Positions 61,801-64,000 of a DNA stretch of 64,000 bases are shown piece after piece (the stretch's first letter is position 1; each line of letters opens with the position of its first letter). A model generated the notes under the pieces. That model was not told the DNA's origin. It saw only the letters and a list, made by a program, of their open reading frames with translations, and made no database searches. This stretch comes from Synanceia verrucosa (lineage: Eukaryota; Chordata; Actinopteri; Perciformes; Synanceiidae): positions 5,790,001 to 5,854,000 of the forward strand of contig CM056561.1 in NCBI GenBank assembly GCA_029721515.1. The letters run 5' to 3'. Position numbers and translations under genes: made by a program.

Positions 61801-62486
61801 CTCATGCATGTGCCCATGTGATCGCGCTTGCAGCAATTTTCATGCCCTCGTGAAAAATTATAAGCGTGCAATCTTCCGCGAACGAGAAGTGCCATAATGA
61901 CAAGAGCGCAGGTCGTTTCAATGTGTCTTCTTCACACGAAATGTATTCGCAGCAACTATACTTTACAAGTACGTGTATGTCTCTTTTTGGAATTCACACC
62001 GACTAACGAACACGCAAATGCAGCGACACAGCAGGCTCAGTGCACCAGAGGCATGATCTGTCTACACTAGCGTCAACGTACAAATTACCCAGATTATAGA
62101 GCGGTGTTGGTGTATATGTCTGTGTGTGTTAGAGAGAGAGAATGTGCATGCAAGTGTGCGCATGTGTGTGTGTTCCCGTGTCTATCTTTGTGTCTGCTGC
62201 ATGCCGGTACAACTCACTGTGAGTGGTTTAACGCTGAGGCCCAGCTTATCTGAGTTTGTGTGCGTGAATGTGCTGTGTGTGAGCGTGCTTCCAAATGTGT
62301 GTATTCCTCTGTGTATTGACAGGGAAATAATAGTGAGGTTTTTTTTTTTATCAGAAGGCCAGGTAGTAATCATGTTACTCTTTGATCCCATGATCCTCAC
62401 TGATCTGTCTAAATATACAGCAGACCTGCTGCAGACCTGTCCAGACCTGGCAACAGCTCCTCTAATCAGCACCCTCACCTAGCCTG

Positions 62487-62502
62487 GTGTGTGTGTGTGT
62501 GT

Positions 62503-62534
<32 letters not shown>
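62487..62534. repeat. (GT)n microsatellite
   Basis: GT units with one CT interruption, followed by a short CTGT repeat. Confidence 0.95.
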
Positions 62535-62535
<1 letters not shown>

Positions 62536-64000
62536 ACTGTCTGTCTGTCTGTGTCTCTCTTGCATAATTTCTTTGAATATATTTTCCACTTACGTACTTT
62601 AAGGCACTTTACAGCTGAGCTAATGAAGCCTATATAAGTTAGTATGTGGTCAGAGTGTGTTTGTGGAGCAGACTGTAAAGAAAGCATGCGGTTCCTGCCG
62701 CTTCAACTCAAAGTGGAGCAGTTTGAGCCTTTTTTGTTTTACTTTCATTTTACCATCTTTCATTAAATAAAAAGCAACAGCTGGAATAAGACGATTGCTA
62801 ATTATTAGCAGATGGTGTGTGCATGCGGTAATGTACCTGCATGTTGCTTTTTACATGCAGGTGGCAAGTATATATTCACACTTCCTTAATTTCCACTACA
62901 TTTCAAAGGGAAATACTGCACTTTTTGACTCTACTACATTTTCTTATAGTACACATTTATAGTCAACATCAAACCTATACAGTACTGCAACAGTAAAAAT
63001 AATAATACAGAATTAAAAAAAAAAAATCTATGACATAACATACACTTCACGCTCTCTGATCAAAGCTTGTTTTCTGTTTTCAGACCTTCATCAGATAAAT
63101 TTCCTATAATGCAAACTGTCCATTACCATATGTAGCCTGCAGCACCTGTGTAGCTCTAAGTTGGTGAAAAGGTGTATTATGAAGCGTGACAGAATGTCTT
63201 GCTTTGTTTAGGGCTATATGTTGCAGCAACTGTGCAAAAGAAGACATTCTACCACTGTATGTATTTTTTTTTACTTTATAAAAACCAAACGTTTGGTGAG
63301 GGTTCAGGTTTCATTCTGTGAAAGAAATGGAGCTCTCTGCTGGGAAGACACACAAGACATCGTGGGTATTGTAGTTCTCTGACTATGCAGCTTTTATAAT
63401 ACTTGGGCTCATGTGGCTGTGATTGGAAATAACTGGGATTGGCTGATGGAGTGTGGGGTGAATGTTAGTGTGACCTTGTGTGTCCTCTACACACTGACGG
63501 GAAATCGACTGGTCTGAGCTCCAAGGAAAGCTATAATTCTGAAAGTAATACAGGCCAAAGGAGCGTGCACGCACACATCTCTTCCACGCGCACCCTGCTT
63601 GCACGGAGTAAAGTCCTAGCTGTGCTGTAGTAACCACATTAATTGGGTTGTGTAATTGTCTGGCAAAGCATTGTGGGAAAGAGCCCATACAGATCTGTCC
63701 TTTCACCTCAAACCACTTTTTAAACATGGACTCCCATCGTCATGACAGTGCTATCCAGGAAATTGCTGAACATGTGTGTATATGTGTGACTGTGTGTGTG
63801 TTATTCTCTGATCGCCAGTGTGTGTGTGTGTGTGTGTCTCTATGGCTCCTTTAAGGGAAGTGAGTGTGGTGGCCTCCCATTCCACCGCATGTCGGCTGTG
63901 GTTCAGCTGTGGTCCACCGCCAGGCCCTGCATTTGGAACATAGAGAAAATACACCAGGGGTGCTTGCTCCCACTGTTTTCTGGACCCGTCTTTCAACGGT

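Larger units (their letters stand above)
1..64000 (+). other. erc2: Internal part of an ERC2-like (CAST/ELKS family) gene body
   Basis: Eight exons on the + strand translate, in phase-compatible order, into segments of the ERC family of coiled-coil proteins of the presynaptic active zone. From family knowledge, these cytosolic scaffolds bind RIM, Bassoon, Piccolo and liprin-alpha. Residues in exons A, B and H agree with ERC2 rather than ERC1 at most positions where the two differ, judged from memory of the human proteins. The 5' exons and promoter, the last coding exons and the polyadenylation site are outside the window. The total exon sequence here is 1118 nt in 64 kb. A teleost paralogue (an erc2 duplicate or a divergent erc1) remains possible. 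Confidence 0.85.
48286..64000 (+). other. Intron downstream of exon H (at least 15.7 kb)
   Basis: No ERC exon or other gene was recognised. This intron has the densest repeat load of the window: MITEs (48341, 51617, 54931), a foldback element (53899-54286), a CA tract of about 260 bp, and GT, CA and CT microsatellites. A purine-rich stretch lies at 50340-50460. The last 6 kb show only AT-rich and simple sequence. Confidence 0.75.

Noticed and set aside
1..64000. Prokaryotic or phage-type defence system, CRISPR array or operon
   Set aside because: The sequence has spliced vertebrate exons, vertebrate microsatellites and eukaryotic MITEs. There are no long tandem open frames and no direct-repeat and spacer arrays.

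Overview
The window looks like an internal piece of one large vertebrate gene, most likely from a ray-finned (teleost) fish. Eight short coding exons lie on the + strand between 9871 and 48285. They encode coiled-coil segments that I recognise as the ELKS/RAB6-interacting/CAST (ERC) family of presynaptic active-zone scaffolds, and the conserved exons read closest to ERC2 (CAST). The rest is intron: AT-rich, full of (GT)n/(CA)n microsatellites, and dotted with short non-autonomous DNA transposons of kinds common in fish genomes. I see no prokaryotic gene, CRISPR array, rRNA or tRNA. No other protein-coding gene can be supported on either strand.

Layout. 1-9870: intron, no coding signal. Exon A 9871-10038. 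15.1 kb intron with a complete hAT-type MITE (12172-12558). Exon B 25140-25277. 4.4 kb intron. Exon C 29680-29868, apparently ending at a rare GC donor. 3.1 kb intron. Exon D 32969-33010, 14 codons, proline-rich. 820 bp intron. Exon E 33831-34024. 6.7 kb intron with a possible 6-nt microexon (34353-34358) and a second hAT-type MITE (35743-36127). Exon F 40737-40830, short and divergent. 3.6 kb intron. Exon G 44427-44558. 3.6 kb intron. Exon H 48125-48285. From 48286 to the window end (15.7 kb) is the next intron, with several MITEs, a foldback element and a CA tract of about 260 bp. The C-terminal exons of the gene lie beyond the window, and so do the 5' exons and the promoter.

The exon phases form one continuous reading frame: A, B, C and D are phase 0 throughout, E ends in phase 2, F takes phase 2 back to 0, G is 0-0 and H ends in phase 2. 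Exons A, B, E, G and H are recognisably ERC. Between C and E the locus departs from mammalian ERC1/ERC2. The tail of exon C is not coiled-coil, I cannot find the usual 47-codon exon that follows it, and the small exon D sits in its place. Exon F keeps only the two ends of its mammalian counterpart. This suggests a remodelled, perhaps duplicated, fish ERC2 copy whose central coil is interrupted by a proline-rich linker. The most interesting signals concern splicing: a GC donor, a strong competing donor inside exon F that would break the frame, a candidate microexon, and GT/CA repeats directly downstream of the donors of D, F and G.
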